Below, one piece after another: positions 33,220 to 44,733 of a DNA stretch of 64,000 nt. This stretch comes from Sinohyriopsis cumingii. Its lineage: Eukaryota > Mollusca > Bivalvia > Unionida > Unionidae. The notes under the pieces are model-generated. The model had not been told where the DNA came from. It worked only from the letters and a program-made list of their open reading frames with translations, and searched no databases. Made by a program: the position numbers and the translations under genes. Each line of letters starts with the position of its first letter. Position 1 is the stretch's first letter. The DNA is taken from NCBI GenBank assembly GCA_028554795.2, contig CM068841.1:27459721-27523720 (forward strand), given 5' to 3'.

Positions 33220-33730
33220 ATGGAAGACTGTTATCACTCTTTGAATAGCGAAGAATCAATGGACATGGAATGGAAGGAGACCGAGGAAGTAGAACCCCAA
33301 GACAAAGACGAAAAGGGCATAGTCATGAAATCTAGATGTCCAGAACATGAACAACATTTAGTCCTGTTTTGCCAAACATTTGGCAGAAGAAAAAAAAGGA
33401 ATTAATCAGGAAAGATTGCTAATGATGCCAAAACGATCATTCCAGTAAAATTCAACACGACAAATGTTTGATGATGAGTGAAGAAAAATAATTGAACGAG
33501 TGTATGGACGAAGCTTGGAGTCTCAACTGGGAAGAAACCGTGCTCCATCAGTAGTATAAAGACTTGCGTGAACATTCCTTTCCTCCATTGATGACTCTAG
33601 AGATCCATCGCATCGAAGCTCTCTTGGCTCAAAGTGCAGAGACAAAACGAAGAAACGGTTACTTGTCAGACATTTTCAAACAAAAGTTCAGGATTGAATT
33701 GATTACTTATCATTACCTGGGAAGAAAAAC
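33220..33730 (+). pseudogene. Homologue of the 58760 gene, copy B
   Basis: Starts MEDCYHSLNSEE at 33220. The frame closes at 33405, and the later parts (EFYDEAWSL-like, then WYKDL-like) continue with stops to about 33715, where the protease reading begins. Confidence 0.7.
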
Positions 33731-33739
33731 AAGACAAAA

Positions 33740-34225
33740 ATGGATACCTGGGAACTTTATTACATTTCGAACCATAGTTCATACACTGCTTCTTGTAATC
33801 CTGTTGTGTGTGCTAAAGATGAACTGCCTCATCGCAAACCTCAAGACCATCAAGCTTATGTCATCAACACGGATGATAATCATCTCCCAGGAACCCACTG
33901 GGTAGCCGTCTACTTTCCCCGTGATGGCTGTGTGGAGTATTTTGATTCATATGGACTACTCCCTTTGGAAGACGATATCATTGACTTTAAGAGAAGAAAT
34001 GCTCCTACGACACGATTCAATAATGTGAAATTACAAAATACAGATTGCATGGCGTGTGAACAATAGTGTGTGTATTTTCTTCATCAGCGCAGTCTTGGAT
34101 ATTCTTTCGAACATTTAGTGACTTATTTTGATCGTCACTCCTCTAGAAATGATGAGAAAGTAGATCGATGGTTTTGTGACTATTATGGTCATCATTTATT
34201 TTTAGCTAGGAAACGTAGATGTAGA
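33740..34225 (+). pseudogene. Adenain-like cysteine protease, copy B only
   Basis: Reads HWVAVYFPRDG (catalytic His), then EYFDSYG (acidic residue), then LQNTDCMACEQ followed by a stop, then CVYFLHQ. The family normally has Gln, then a Cys-Gly-x-Tyr-Cys segment. Here Gln and Cys are present, but Gly became Glu and the Tyr position is a stop codon. In adenoviruses and Polintons this protease matures capsid proteins. The 3' end (HLVTYFDRHSSRNDEKV) is kept in copy C, fused to another gene. ATG at 33740. Confidence 0.8.
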
Positions 34226-34377
34226 TCAATGGCCCAATGATTTCCAACAATGGAAGTCGAATTTCAGTTCACAACGTTGTTAATCTTGTCCAAAATAGAT
34301 GGTTATCTGAAACAATGAATGTTGTTTATTGAATTGGTAATTTAAAAATTTGTTAATTATTAGTTGTTACTTATTTC

Positions 34378-34384
34378 AATAAAA
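34378..34384 (+). terminator. Poly(A) signal of copy B late block
   Basis: CAATAAAAATG, at the place equal to 59459 in copy C. Confidence 0.6.
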
Positions 34385-34590
34385 ATGTTGTTTTGAAAAA
34401 GAGACGTATGTCGTTTGTTTGCCATTTGTATCGTAAACCATGCTCTTTGACTTCTCTCTATCCCTCAAATCAAACTATTTTAGCGTTCCGACTCTAAACA
34501 GTGTAGGGACGTTTTCTAATGCGTCGGCGCTTGAACCATATAAAGCGGGGTAGTCTCCAGTCTGACCATCCATTGTTGACTCATCCTCCT

Positions 34591-34767
34591 ATGAAGATGT
34601 GCTCAAGACTAGCCAAGTTGAACGAAGTTTACGTAAATTTCCATCGTATCAGGCCAAACCTGATACCAAAGCACGAAGAGATAGAGAATGTCAGAATGTT
34701 GAAAGTAACTGAAGACCTGATAGAAGAGCTCTTCAGAGACGAACTCAAGAAGGAGAAAGAAGAATAA
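34591..34767 (+). pseudogene. Right-arm accessory protein 1, copy B, shortened
   Basis: ATG at 34591; matches 59683 onward (KLAKLNEVYVNFHRIR, then EIENVRMLKVTEDLIEELF). It stops at 34767 just before a GA tract, whereas copy C runs on through a Gln tract. Homology past the tract (GFVDCR, EFSSSFRRSRP-like) continues in the other frame to about 34998, so the tail is lost. Confidence 0.65.
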
Positions 34768-34793
34768 ACGGACAAGTACAGACTTCAGAAGCA

Positions 34794-34798
<5 letters not shown>

Positions 34799-34855
<57 letters not shown>
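34799..34855. repeat. (GA)n microsatellite
   Basis: About 28 GA units at the place of the CAG/CAA (poly-Gln) tract of copy C. Confidence 0.95.
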
Positions 34856-34856
<1 letters not shown>

Positions 34857-35031
34857 AGCAGCAGCAACAGCAGGAACCAGACAAAGGTTTTGTCGACTGC
34901 CGTGTAGACACAAAAGAGTTCTCATCCTCTTTCCGAAGAAGCAGACCCTCTCCTGTGGGAAAGCCTGCTACCAGACGGGGACGCAGTCTTAAACGATAAA
35001 AGATTTTCATCTCTCCTCTACCACAAAAAAC

Positions 35032-35069
35032 AGCCCTTTCAGGGCTACCCAATACTCTAGAAAAGAGAT
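35032..35069 (+). terminator. Histone-type 3' end, copy B right arm 1
   Basis: AGCCCTTTCAGGGCT (35032-35046), one T short in the loop, then ACCCA and CTCTAGAAAAGAGAT. Equivalent to 60092 in copy C. Confidence 0.75.
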
Positions 35070-35327
35070 GCTAATTCAATTGCCAATGGTACGTTAGTCA
35101 GTTAGAAAAACAGAAGTGCGTCTATAAGCACATTATTTCTTTTATCTTTGTTAGAAGTGCGTCTATAAACACTTCGTTTGTCTGACTTTGTTCGAAGTAT
35201 GACTAAAAGCATTTCGTTTTCAGTAATTAATGTCTGTAAAGAAAAAGTGAGTGAGTGTTTCTTTTAAGTCCGCGTGATCCATATTTATTGGGGTAATGAT
35301 ATGGGCAATGTAAGTTTTGGTAACGGG

Positions 35328-35375
35328 ATGTTTTCCTTCACGTCCGTGCTTGACAGATATAAAGGGAACGCTCGT
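35328..35375 (+). promoter_or_regulatory. Right-arm promoter module, copy B (middle gene)
   Basis: GGATGTTTTCCTTCACGTCC, then GTGCTTGACAGATATAAAGG with a TATA-type ATATAAAG. Upstream at 35257-35276 is the box GTTTCTTTTAAGTCCGCGTG. It is followed by the accessory gene at about 35400. Confidence 0.75.
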
Positions 35376-35468
35376 CAGCCTGGCTACCCACCGTTGATTC
35401 ATCACTATTGAAGAAGGAGCAGCAGACTCGAACAGCTCATCGAACTCCAGATTCACCTGGAATATGCC

Positions 35469-35904
35469 ATGCGGTTTCTGGACGAGCTGACCATGGAAGC
35501 CTTAGAAGAGAGAAAAAGAATAGAAAAAGAAGAAGAGGAGTTGAAAAAGAAAGTAGAAGGGGAAACGAAAAGGCCGATCTTACCTCACCCGATCATGAGG
35601 CAGACAGGTGAAACCAAGCCTATGGTGAGGAAGCCTCCACAGGCAGCACCAGCACCAGCAGGACAGCCACAAGAGCCACAACAACCACTAACAGCAGTAC
35701 CCCAACCTGGACCAGTACCACAGACACTAGCAGTACCACAAATCCGTAATCCACGGGTGTGGCATAGAAGACAAGAACACTTCAGAATCCCACAAACGGA
35801 AGAGCAAGAGCAAGACTGAACTGGGAGCAATATTGGAGCAGGAGATGTGTTTGTGGTGCAAGGCCTGGGAGATGCCGACATTAGTCAAGTGATTTTGGAG
35901 TTTT
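35469..35904 (+). pseudogene. Right-arm accessory protein 2, copy B
   Basis: Homologue of 60573-60950 with a frameshift before 35469. ORF 35469-35819 has a Lys/Glu-rich start, a Pro/Gln/Ala-rich middle and FRIPQTEEQEQD, then a TGA. The same frame goes on to GDVFVVQGLGDADISQ and a TAA just before the hairpin. That C-terminal block recurs in the other copies, so the TGA at 35817 is a likely disabling stop. Confidence 0.65.
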
Positions 35905-35912
35905 AAAAAAAC

Positions 35913-35948
35913 AGCCCTTCTCATGGCTACCCGGATGCTCTAGATAAG
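35913..35948 (+). terminator. Decayed histone-type 3' end, copy B right arm 2
   Basis: AGCCCTTCTCATGGCT (35913-35928), then ACCCGG and CTCTAGATAAGAGAC. Two stem and loop changes compared with the copy C form. Confidence 0.65.
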
Positions 35949-35959
35949 AGACTTTTGAA

Positions 35960-36400
35960 GTTGCCAATTTGTGTTAATGTGGAGTAGTGTGGATGGTATA
36001 TTAGGATTTGTTTTTGCTCCTTTCCGTGTGTAAATAGTATGGTTGGGATTAGTTTTTCCTCCTTCTCTTGTGTGGATAGTATATTGGTGATTACGTTTTG
36101 CTCCTTTCCGTGTGTGAATAGTAAATATTTAGGTTATTGATAGTATAATTTGGGTTTGATTTTCTCCTCACCTCTGTGTGGATAGTATATTATTGGTTGG
36201 TTTTTACTCCTTCGCGTGTGTGGATAGTATATTTTGCTTATGTTTTTTGCTTCTTCGCGTGTGTGGATAGTATATTTGTGTTTGGATTTTGCTCCTCACC
36301 TCTGTGTTAATAGTATGTTGTGGTTATTGATAATATATTTTGGGTTTTATTTTCTCCTTCTCGGGTGTGGATAGTAGATAATATGTAAAGTGAGTGTATG
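35960..36400 (+). repeat. GGATAGTA repeat field, copy B
   Basis: At least eight spaced units of CGTGTGTGGATAGTATATT with TTTGCTCCTT between them, period irregular at 40-60 bp. Non-coding, between two accessory cassettes. Confidence 0.8.
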
Positions 36401-36440
36401 GATGTTTTCCTTCACGTCCGTGCTTGACAAATATAAAGTC
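36401..36440 (+). promoter_or_regulatory. Right-arm promoter module, copy B (last gene)
   Basis: GGATGTTTTCCTTCACGTCC then GTGCTTGACAAATATAAAG, nearly identical to the copy D module at 8761-8815. Confidence 0.8.
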
Positions 36441-36485
36441 AAAGCGTTCGTCGTTCCCGCCATTCTATACAGAATAAAAAAGGAG

Positions 36486-36823
36486 ATGGCTTCAAACCAC
36501 CTTAACAAATGAAGAAGTTACAAGACGTGCTCAACAATTTGGGGATGATAGAGCAGATGATAGTAAAACTTGACGAGGATCACTATTCGTATAACCCCCA
36601 TAGAATTAAGATGGAATTAAATAATTTAAGAAAATTAAAGGAAATGATAAGAAAACTCCTTAAAGAAGAAAAGGAGAAGAAGGAGAATGAAGAGGAAAGA
36701 ATAAGGATGAGTGAGTGGAATGAAAAGATAGAAAATGAAGAAGAAAATGAGAAGAGGAAGAAAGAGGAGAAGGAGAGAAAGGAGGAGGAAATAAATGAGA
36801 AAAAGAAGATGAAAAAAGTGTAG
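36486..36823 (+). pseudogene. Right-arm accessory protein 3, copy B
   Basis: The ATG at 36486 (MASNHLNK) corresponds to the copy C start but meets a TGA after eight codons because one base is missing. An internal ATG at 36509 opens the right frame to 36823: MKKLQDVLNNLGMIEQ, then a Glu/Lys-rich coiled coil. It may still be made from the internal start. The tail is shorter than in copy C. Confidence 0.6.
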
Positions 36824-36885
36824 GAGAGAAAAAAAAAAGACAAAAAGAAGCTGTTGGAAGAGAAGAAGAATTTAGAACAAGACAA

Positions 36886-37205
36886 CCAAAAGCCATTTTC
36901 AGGGCCACTCATATGTCTCGAAAAGAGTAGCTTTTTGCCTCAACATGTTTATTTTAGTGTGTTGCATAATTGTTTGTCTGTTGTATGTAGTCTATTGTCT
37001 GTGTTATATAAATCGAAGTCCCACTCTGCATTCCCGATTGAGGCCAGCCCCTTGCTACATTGTTACCAATCTTCAGTCCTGTGACGTCATCTTACCTGTA
37101 ATGTATTTTCCCATTGTCGCTACACATATTAACGCTATACAGGCCCAAGGGTTGCGGTCTGTAATGTATTTTCCCATTGGCGCTATATCGCCCCACTATA
37201 CTACG
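36886..37205. repeat. Right terminal inverted repeat of copy B
   Basis: Inverse of 20768-21138. Ends CGCCCCACTATACTACG. Confidence 0.85.
36891..36931 (+). terminator. Histone-type 3' end, copy B right arm 3
   Basis: AGCCATTTTCAGGGCC (36891-36906), ACTCA, then GTCTCGAAAAGAGTAG. One stem mismatch (A opposite G). Confidence 0.7.
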
Positions 37206-37211
37206 TCTAAT
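37206..37211. repeat. Right target-site duplication of copy B (TCTAAT)
   Basis: Pairs with 20762-20767. Confidence 0.75.
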
Positions 37212-37338
37212 TATGTCATGGTTTTAGTAGGAATGCGAGGAGAAACTAGAAAAGACATTAACATCAATTTATGGTAATAGGGTTATGATTGTGTATGAGG
37301 TTGCGAACTGACCATACTAGCTTAGTTGAGTGAATTAC

Positions 37339-37339
37339 G

Positions 37340-37376
<37 letters not shown>
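37339..37376. repeat. (TG)n microsatellite
   Basis: About 18 TG units; a shorter run follows near 37395. Confidence 0.9.
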
Positions 37377-37378
<2 letters not shown>

Positions 37379-37499
37379 ATTAGATACGGAATTCTGTGTG
37401 TGTGTCCTATTAGATACGGATCGTCATGCCAGGTAAAGGATTAGCGTTGTAATAAATATTGTTTTTGTTACGTTTTGAACGGCACTTTAAGGAGTGAGT

Positions 37500-37835
37500 G
37501 TTTGTAATCACACTACTCCACACTCACTCAAATTGGCAACTTGAATAGTCTCTTTTCTAGAGTATTGGGGTAGCCCTGAGAAGGGCTGTTTCTTTTAAAC
37601 TCCAGTTGCACCTGGTTAATGGTGACGTCTCCCAGGCCCGGCACCACACACAACGCATTCTCCAGTCATTATCCCAATAGACTGGTGCTGCGGAGTTTAC
37701 GTAGGCAGTTTGTGTAGCCTCATCATTCCAAGCTTCAGTTTGTGGAACCCTGAAGACTTCCCTCTGTCTTCTCCTCCGCCAGACACGGGAATGATGTTGT
37801 TGTTGTTGTTCACGTGGTTGCACTCGCAACACCTA
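37500..37835 (-). mobile_element. Polinton fragment E: end of right-arm accessory gene 2
   Basis: The minus-strand reading (37832-37557, no ATG) matches the C-terminal part of the 60573 gene family (FRVPQTEAWNDEATQ). It is followed on the same strand by the hairpin AGCCCTTCTCAGGGCT (37587-37572) and the purine element TCTAGAAAAGAGAC (37562-37549). Both flanks are lost. It lies just outside copy B in the opposite orientation. Confidence 0.75.
37549..37587 (-). terminator. Histone-type 3' end in fragment E
   Basis: Stem intact (AGCCCT/AGGGCT), loop TCTC, followed by ACCCC and the CTCTAGAAAAGAGA downstream element. It shows the signal also in a copy outside the two dated elements. Confidence 0.75.
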
Positions 37836-39197
37836 CATTTTTGGCCGTATCATGCAGAGGAAATGGGAGCTATATGCATATCCCAATGGTAAACCGAGGC
37901 AGCCGACTAGGGCTGACCTGGGCTGGTCTAGCAGGTAAAATATAGTCGACAACGTGCTAAAAGTGGCTCTAAAAGAAAACTAAACTCATTATTACAAAGT
38001 TTAATGTTTGCCACATTCAAACGATTAATATACAAGAAGAAAGACGACAATATATCCTTCGGAAAATCAAAACAGGTTATATGGTATGCTTTCTGGCGCT
38101 TTTCCAAAAAGGTTCCAAAAATGCATTGGGTTACCTGGAAGTTGACGTCTACTTCTGTTAAACAAATGCCTTTATTAACTGTCCATTGTAATATTTTCCA
38201 TTTATTTTCATAACTTTGGAGAAAATGAAACGTGTGCTATTTTATTTTTTCACATATTGGGTTTTCAAGAAGCATAACTGAATATAAAACGTTTAAATAT
38301 TTTGTTATACTTTATTTGTAAGCAGCAATAATCTATGTATAATAGTATTCGTTATGCCATCTACGTATACTTGTATTTGTTATGCCATCTACGTATAATT
38401 GTATTCGTTATGCCATCTACGTATACTTGTATTTGTTATGCCATCCAATTATATGATTTGCAAGCAGCAATAATCTATGTATAATAGTATTCGTTATGCC
38501 ATCTACGTATACTTGTATTTGTTATGCAATCCAATTATATGATTTGCAAGCAGCAATAATCAACGTATAATTGTATTTCTTATGCCATCCATTATATGAC
38601 TGGTAAACAGCAATAATCTACTAAGAAAGTGCAGTTCTATTTAGATAAGCGTAGCAGAAAAGTGATGCACATGCGGTAGAAAGTACAGTTCTATTTAGAT
38701 AAGCGTAGTAGAAAAGTGATGCACATGCGACAGCAACAAAATGCTAGTGCCATGTAGACCGTCGCGAATTCTTAGATCTTAGATGTCTTGCTCCACGATG
38801 TTATTTTGATGACATGATGGCTGATGCAAAATTTCCTTGGAGAAAGCTTACACTTACACATATTTGTTTAAATTATTTTTTTTTAAAAAGAGAGTACATT
38901 TATGTTCTACTTATAAAGTAAATTTAGTCTGACACACAGGCGAAAATTCCTGACCAGGTATTGTTGTTCCAGTGATGATGATATAAAGTTGATGATATAA
39001 AGTGTGTGTGTGTGTGGGGGGGGTCACCTTTGCCTAGCTAACTTTGAAATTGTGCAAAATAAATGGTCTTGATTTGACTAATTGACCATGCCAATAAATA
39101 TATTATTGGTATAGATGGGATTATGCTAAATATGAAGAAATTTGTAAACAACCATAATTTGTAAACAACCATGTGTTATTTCTTTTCAAAGCTCACT

Positions 39198-39291
<94 letters not shown>

Positions 39292-39303
39292 TTATTTATT
39301 TTT
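37836..39303. other. Host spacer with minisatellites, no gene
   Basis: 38290-38600: about four to five units of a 50-60-bp repeat with GTATTCGTTATGCCATCTAC. 38630-38730: two copies of a 56-bp unit with GTTCTATTTAGATAAGCG. 39200-39290: a long TA microsatellite just beyond the stop of the host gene. No convincing ORF. Confidence 0.7.
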
Positions 39304-41164
39304 TTATCCATGCAATTTAAACACACGACATGTACTTGAAGAACAATGGGTCCCAGCTACAACGAACTGTGTTTTACTCCAGTGAAAGCATACAATTTGA
39401 GGCTCTTTCGGCAATCCTGCACTTAGAACTTGTAGAACTTCCCCGTGTTTCGTCACTATGTGAAGACTGTTGTTTTGACTTCCTAGTATATATATGGTTT
39501 CATTCTCGCCAATATCAAGTCCACGCGGTATGATTAATTGCTCGTGTTGATACTTAAAGATGAACTTTCCATTTATCTCATAACAGTACACAGTGTTGGC
39601 TTGCGAACTAGACAAGTACACTCGAGTCCTGCTTGCATTGACTGCTATGTAATTAGCCATACCTTCGCCCTGCAGCATATGACGTATTACCTGCTTCATC
39701 CCATCGCAAGTCATAAAACACAAGCAGTGCTTCTTTTCAAGTCGATCATATCCAGATATTATCAGATGCTGTACGTCCATGGAGGCGATTCCCCAGCAAT
39801 CAATGTTACACAAGACTGTCATGTCATGTTCTATTTTAGATCCCATGGACAGAAATATGATCTCTTTACTTCTTGGAATCGACACTGCTACCTGCCTGCC
39901 TTTTACATGACACACATCCCAGGGTTCGGTTGGAAGACTGCTTTCGGACAGGTACTTAAAGGAAGAATCATAAAAGAGGCACCGATTGTTCCTGCAGTCA
40001 ATGAGAACCAGATCACCATTCGGCAGAAATGTTCCTCCAGTGATCCACTGTTCTTTTTTGCCGCCCGTGAGACTTTGTGAGTCAATGCTTTTTACCATTT
40101 CCACTTTGCATTCTTTTTTGCTCCCCACTCGAGTTAAAGAGGCTAGTAACATTTCTCTCGTAAACTGTGTATGCAAATGAGACCTGACGGACTGAGAATC
40201 GTGGCTGTTTTGGAAACAGACGTTGCAGTACAACTTATTGCAAAATACGCAATAATTTTCAGCTTCTCTATATATACATTTTGTCTTGCAGATTTCACAC
40301 ATCAGGTCCACTTTGATAATCCTTTCATCCAGGAAGTCGTTAATTGTTGGAAACAGGTCAACCCAGTCTTTTACTGGCTTTCCTGATAAAAGTTAGAGGA
40401 AAAGGGTTAGAAACTGTGTTGCAAGCTACTACATGCACCGTCTATACTTGTGAATAAGTCGGATATTACAGCAAACATCATAGACCTATAACAGTCATGC
40501 GTCGGCAGATAAGGGACTATGTTATTTTTTCATATGGTTAATCCAAGTAAACTGCATTAGAAGAGATGGGGTCATTTGGACGATCATTAAAACGGTTCAT
40601 CTTATCAAATGAGTTAAGATAGATTGGAGAGCATTCCTGGACGCAAGCAAATGGTATATCACCAAAAAAGGAACTGTACCATTATATAGACGAAAAATGT
40701 TAAGATTGTTTAAAATTCTTTGTTAGAAATACAAAATTAAGACTATAAAATAGAACAAAAAATGTATGAAAATACATTTCTTTTCTTTTTAACCAGGATT
40801 TACATCTTTGCATGTGAGTGGTTTGATTCAGGTCTTGATCAGTTGTTGTTGTTCTAGGGTTTAACGCCATTTTTCAGCACAAGATAGGCTATACATGGCG
40901 GCCAGTATAAATGGTGGAGGAAGAACCCTGGAAAACCCAGGGAAGAACCACCGACCCACGAGAAGCTACTGGCAGGCTTTCCCACGTACCCACGCTAGCC
41001 GAGCCTTGGACTCGAACCCACGTAGACAGAGGTGAGATGGCAGTGATCCGGAACGTTGAGCGCTTTAGATCACTCGGCCACTCGGGGCCCCCAAGTCTTG
41101 GTCAGAACAGACTTATTTTTGTCAGACCGTTTAAAGCGGAGCCCAGCTTAAAACTTCGCTTAAG

Positions 41165-41246
<82 letters not shown>

Positions 41247-41406
41247 TGATCTGGTGGCGACAATACCGAAAGTTTTTGTCTTATTCATGCAGTCAGATAG
41301 TCAGTCTGTCACGAACAACTTTGGTTCACAGCAAACCCTCTTTTTATGAATCTATATGTTTGTCTACTTGTCTACCTGTCTGTTTGTGTATGAATGAATA
41401 GATGGA

Positions 41407-41441
<35 letters not shown>

Positions 41442-42052
41442 GTGTGTAAGATCACACTCACAGTCTACACATCTGGCTAATTGTCTTTATGCTGTGCATG
41501 CATAAGAAAATATATCACCTTTCATAACCTCCATGCTTGATTGTCCATCTATCTGTCCGCATGTATGTATATATTCTTGCTATTCAGTCAGTTTGCACTT
41601 CGGTAAATATGTATGCATGCATGTGCATCCTTTTTTTCATATAATAATCATACTAATTTTGAATATAATTTATTTGAAAATGAGACCTAATTAAATGGAC
41701 ATTTAGCACAACCATGGGGCATTGGAATAGTGACATCATATATCTAATTTTATTGTTAATGTACATGTAGATCAGGTAGGTAAATAAACGAAGAAAAATG
41801 GAAGGGAGATTGGAAAGTACATGTAATGGCGTAAGTAAGTAGGTAGATATATAAAGTATTTCCGGTTTAATATGCTGCGAAAATATGTAAGATAAAGGGT
41901 TAAAATACTTCCGCACTTCAAAATATTCATGAGTCGTTCGTATTACACTCAATTTTTTTTATCGCTTTCTCTATTTAGTAAATAACAATAGTAAATTCTT
42001 TTTATTAAGTTCAGTCATATTTAATCCTACGACAAACAACACGATCTGTAAA

Positions 42053-42088
<36 letters not shown>

Positions 42089-42425
42089 GGTAGTGGTGGT
42101 GCGTGTTACCTTTTAGAGGTGGGTATGTTATTATTCTGCAAATTGGACACTCAAAACCATCATTTTTCTGCCTGTTTGGCATATCCCTTATGATATGAGC
42201 TGCAAGACACTGATTGCAGATCGTATCCCTACAAGGCAGCTTCAGCAAAATCTGATATTCCTTCCCACATAATGGACACAGGAGTGGTTCTTTGTCCTTC
42301 GTGCCAGTTGTTTCCAAAGCATCCACTACAAAGTCCGAGCTCAGCTCACAATTTTCGTCATCAACAAAGTCAGAACTAAACTGAACCGAGAGAACAGATC
42401 CTGAGAATGTTTTTGAATGAGCCAT
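39304..42425 (-). CDS. TRIM-like RING/B-box/beta-propeller protein, two exons
   Basis: Host gene. Exon 1, 42425-42110, encodes a C3HC4 RING (CPLCGKEYQILLKLPC, CNQC, CPICRII), the ubiquitin-ligase domain. The donor is AAAG|GTAACA. The intron runs 42109-40383. The acceptor is TTTTATCAG|GA. Exon 2, 40382-39304, continues in phase with PVKDWVDLFPTINDF, then a B-box-like zinc domain (CEICKTKC, CVFCNKLYCNVC, H-x-H) and about 270 residues of propeller-type blades (GTFLPNGDLVLIDCRNN, ITKHGEVLQVL). 464 residues in all. No coiled coil is seen between B-box and propeller, unlike most TRIM proteins. Such genes are greatly expanded in bivalves. No stops or frameshifts. Confidence 0.85.
40842..41090 (-). 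mobile_element. tRNA-derived SINE, copy 1, in the host gene intron
   Basis: Minus strand: tRNA-like head with A box TGGCCGAGTGATC (41080-41068) and B box GGTTCGAGTCC (41018-41008), then a body with GGGTTTTCCAGGGTTCTTCC and a tail of CAACAACAACT. Two further copies lie at 43215 and 44225. Confidence 0.85.
41167..41246. repeat. (AT)n microsatellite in intron
   Basis: About 39 AT units, right beside SINE copy 1. A (TG)n tract with CGCG interruption is at 41408-41447 and a TTA tract at 42055-42089, close to the splice donor. Confidence 0.9.
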
Positions 42426-42876
42426 GATCTTGCTTAGAAAGCTAATATCTGCACTTTAGTGTAAGAAAAAACAATGCCAAGAGTGGTAAGCTCTTCCGTA
42501 TCTAAAAACGATTCAAAACCCAACAAGGAAGAAGAAAACCGTATGCATATCTTGAAACGTCAATACTCATTTTCAGCCAATGACAGTTAATGTAAACAAA
42601 CGCCGCTGCAATAGAATACCGTCCCTTGACAAATACATATTATAGGCTTGCTGTGTTCCAATTCACCTGATATGAATTCTACTTTGAAATTTAAACTTAT
42701 CATTTAGTGTCATCTCAGTCTTCGCCAAAGTGTATAACTTCAAATAGGTGTAATGTACAACTCAATAAAAATCTCAGGTAATATAACTTTATTGCAGTAG
42801 AATTTGGTTGATTTCCAAGCCACCTTCGATAACATCAACCTTGAACGCTTTTTATTTCGTTCAGTTGCTACGGTTT

Positions 42877-42909
<33 letters not shown>

Positions 42910-43214
42910 AATAATGGGTACTACTAGAAATAAACAATTGTGCAAAGAATCATGAAATTCTTCCAGTTCATTGTTGTTTGGTGGGTTCAGTCCGGCATAA
43001 AGATGGTTAGTAGGTGCTATTTTAATATTCGCACATGGAATGCTGCAAGTATTATGTCAAATGCCTTTTATCTTAGTTACTATCAGCTCAATGAATAGAT
43101 ACATGCGGCATTTCTAAATGTTGGCTATTTTAAGAACAACTACTGTTCTTGAACTGTATAGATACTAACTATAAACCTACTGTCACTGCTGACTAGGATA
43201 CGTAGAAAAGGGAT

Positions 43215-43430
43215 GTGTTGTTGTTGTAGGGTTTAACTCCATTTTTCAGCACAGGATAGGCTATATATGACGGCCAGTATAAATGGTGGAGGAAGAACCC
43301 GGGAAAACCCCGGAAAGAACCACCGACCCACGAGAAGCTACTGGCAAACTTTCTCACATAACCACATTAGCCGAATCCGAGACTCGAACCCACGCAGGCA
43401 GAAGTGAGATGGCAGTGATCCGTAACGGTG
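43215..43430 (-). mobile_element. tRNA-derived SINE, copy 2, 5'-truncated
   Basis: Same family as copy 1. The B box (GGGTTCGAGTC) is present, but the head with the A box is missing beyond 43430. Confidence 0.8.
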
Positions 43431-44224
43431 GATAAAGGGTGTGTGGCTATTGTAAGTCATATCAGGTACAATAATGATATCGCTCTTTCAGAGATTGATT
43501 ATAATCGCATTGTTGATACTAGATTAAGACTAGATTGGGGATGGGTATTGGTGGTGGTGGTGGGGTCATTTTTTTTCCATTCAAGTTTAAACGCCTGGCC
43601 TGATAAAATCAGGGGAATAGAAAGCTTTTTAAAAAACTTATATCATTAAAAAAAATTCCATATATTCTTATAATGTTACTTCTCATCCGCTTCAACCATT
43701 GATCAGGGGATGTAATTTGTGTAAGCTAATCTATAACCACGATTTATTTCCCTCCCTCTCTTCTTCTAAAATTTTTTTTTGTTGAGGGGAGGGTAATTCT
43801 AAAATTAATTTTAAATTTTAAAAGAATTGTATAAAGCGTCACAATCCGTGTACGTAACATCGTTAAGTAATGAGATATTCAAATGTATCAATCTTTTTAA
43901 AGTCACATTAAAAAACAAAATAGGTCATCTTCCTACCGGAGTCTCGTGTAGAAATGCACACACAGCTATAACAAACGAATAATCAGAGGAAATGATGGAG
44001 TAAATACTTGACTGAACTGTAGTATAAGATAAGAATCACAAACAGTAGAAAAATAAGTTTTGACGATTCATTTAACTTTCGCCTGCAAAAATTAAAGGTA
44101 CAAATAGTAGAGAGAAATGTACAAACAGTACATAGAAATGGCGGTTACTGGCAATGTGCAACTTAGCTATGCCATGTTTACAGAACTGTGGATGGCGAGC
44201 ATGTGCGGGATATAAGTTACTCTA

Positions 44225-44476
44225 GTTGTTGTTGTTGTTCTAGGGTTTAACGCCATTTTTCAGCACAAGGTAGGCCTTACATAGCGGCCAGTATAACTGG
44301 TGGAGGAAGAACCCTGGAAAACCCATGGAAGAACCACCGACCCACGAGAAGCTACTGGCAGGCTTTCCCGCATACCTACGTTACCCGAGCCTTGGACTCG
44401 AACCCACGCAGACAGAGCTGAGATGGCAGTGATCCGGAACGGAGAGCGCTTTGGATCACTCGGCCACTCGGGGCCC
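44225..44476 (-). mobile_element. tRNA-derived SINE, copy 3
   Basis: Full-length, about 252 bp, very similar to copy 1 across head, body and CAA tail. Confidence 0.85.
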
Positions 44477-44733
44477 AGTTTAATCTAGAAGCCAAAGGTT
44501 TCTACTCTCATAAAGTGTTACTCTCAATGACATTTGCATAAAGTGTTACTCTAAATGACATTTGCTCTTTAAAGCTGGAGTACCCCCATTATCAAAGTAG
44601 CATGCAGTCTCTCAGTAAAATATATTTAGCTAATTTTAAATGGTTAAAACTGACGTTGAGTATAAAGTGCTCAGGTCAGGAATTTCTTTCGTGATGGAGA
44701 CAACGGTAGATTTTATTCCAGAAATATTCTTTC

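Larger units (their letters stand above)
20768..37205 (+). mobile_element. Polinton copy B, 16,438 bp, degraded
   Basis: Bounded by inverted repeats starting AGTAGTATAGTGGGGCGATA and by the duplication TCTAAT. Gene order follows copy C, but most genes have stops. Compared with C it lacks the integrase and membrane-protein block and everything from mid minor capsid to late major capsid. It keeps an adenain-like protease and a 2.6-kb accessory block (BIR domains, LPxELR repeats) after the polymerase. The right terminal base is G where copies A and C have T. Confidence 0.85.
42426..44733. other. Host spacer with two SINEs
   Basis: Upstream side of the host gene. A poly-A run at about 42881-42908. 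Apart from the SINEs nothing is recognised. No promoter element of the host gene could be fixed. Confidence 0.5.

Noticed and set aside
41008-41080. Genuine tRNA gene at the A and B boxes of the SINEs
   Set aside because: Head joins a SINE body with CAA tail, there are multiple copies, and no clean cloverleaf with acceptor stem could be drawn.
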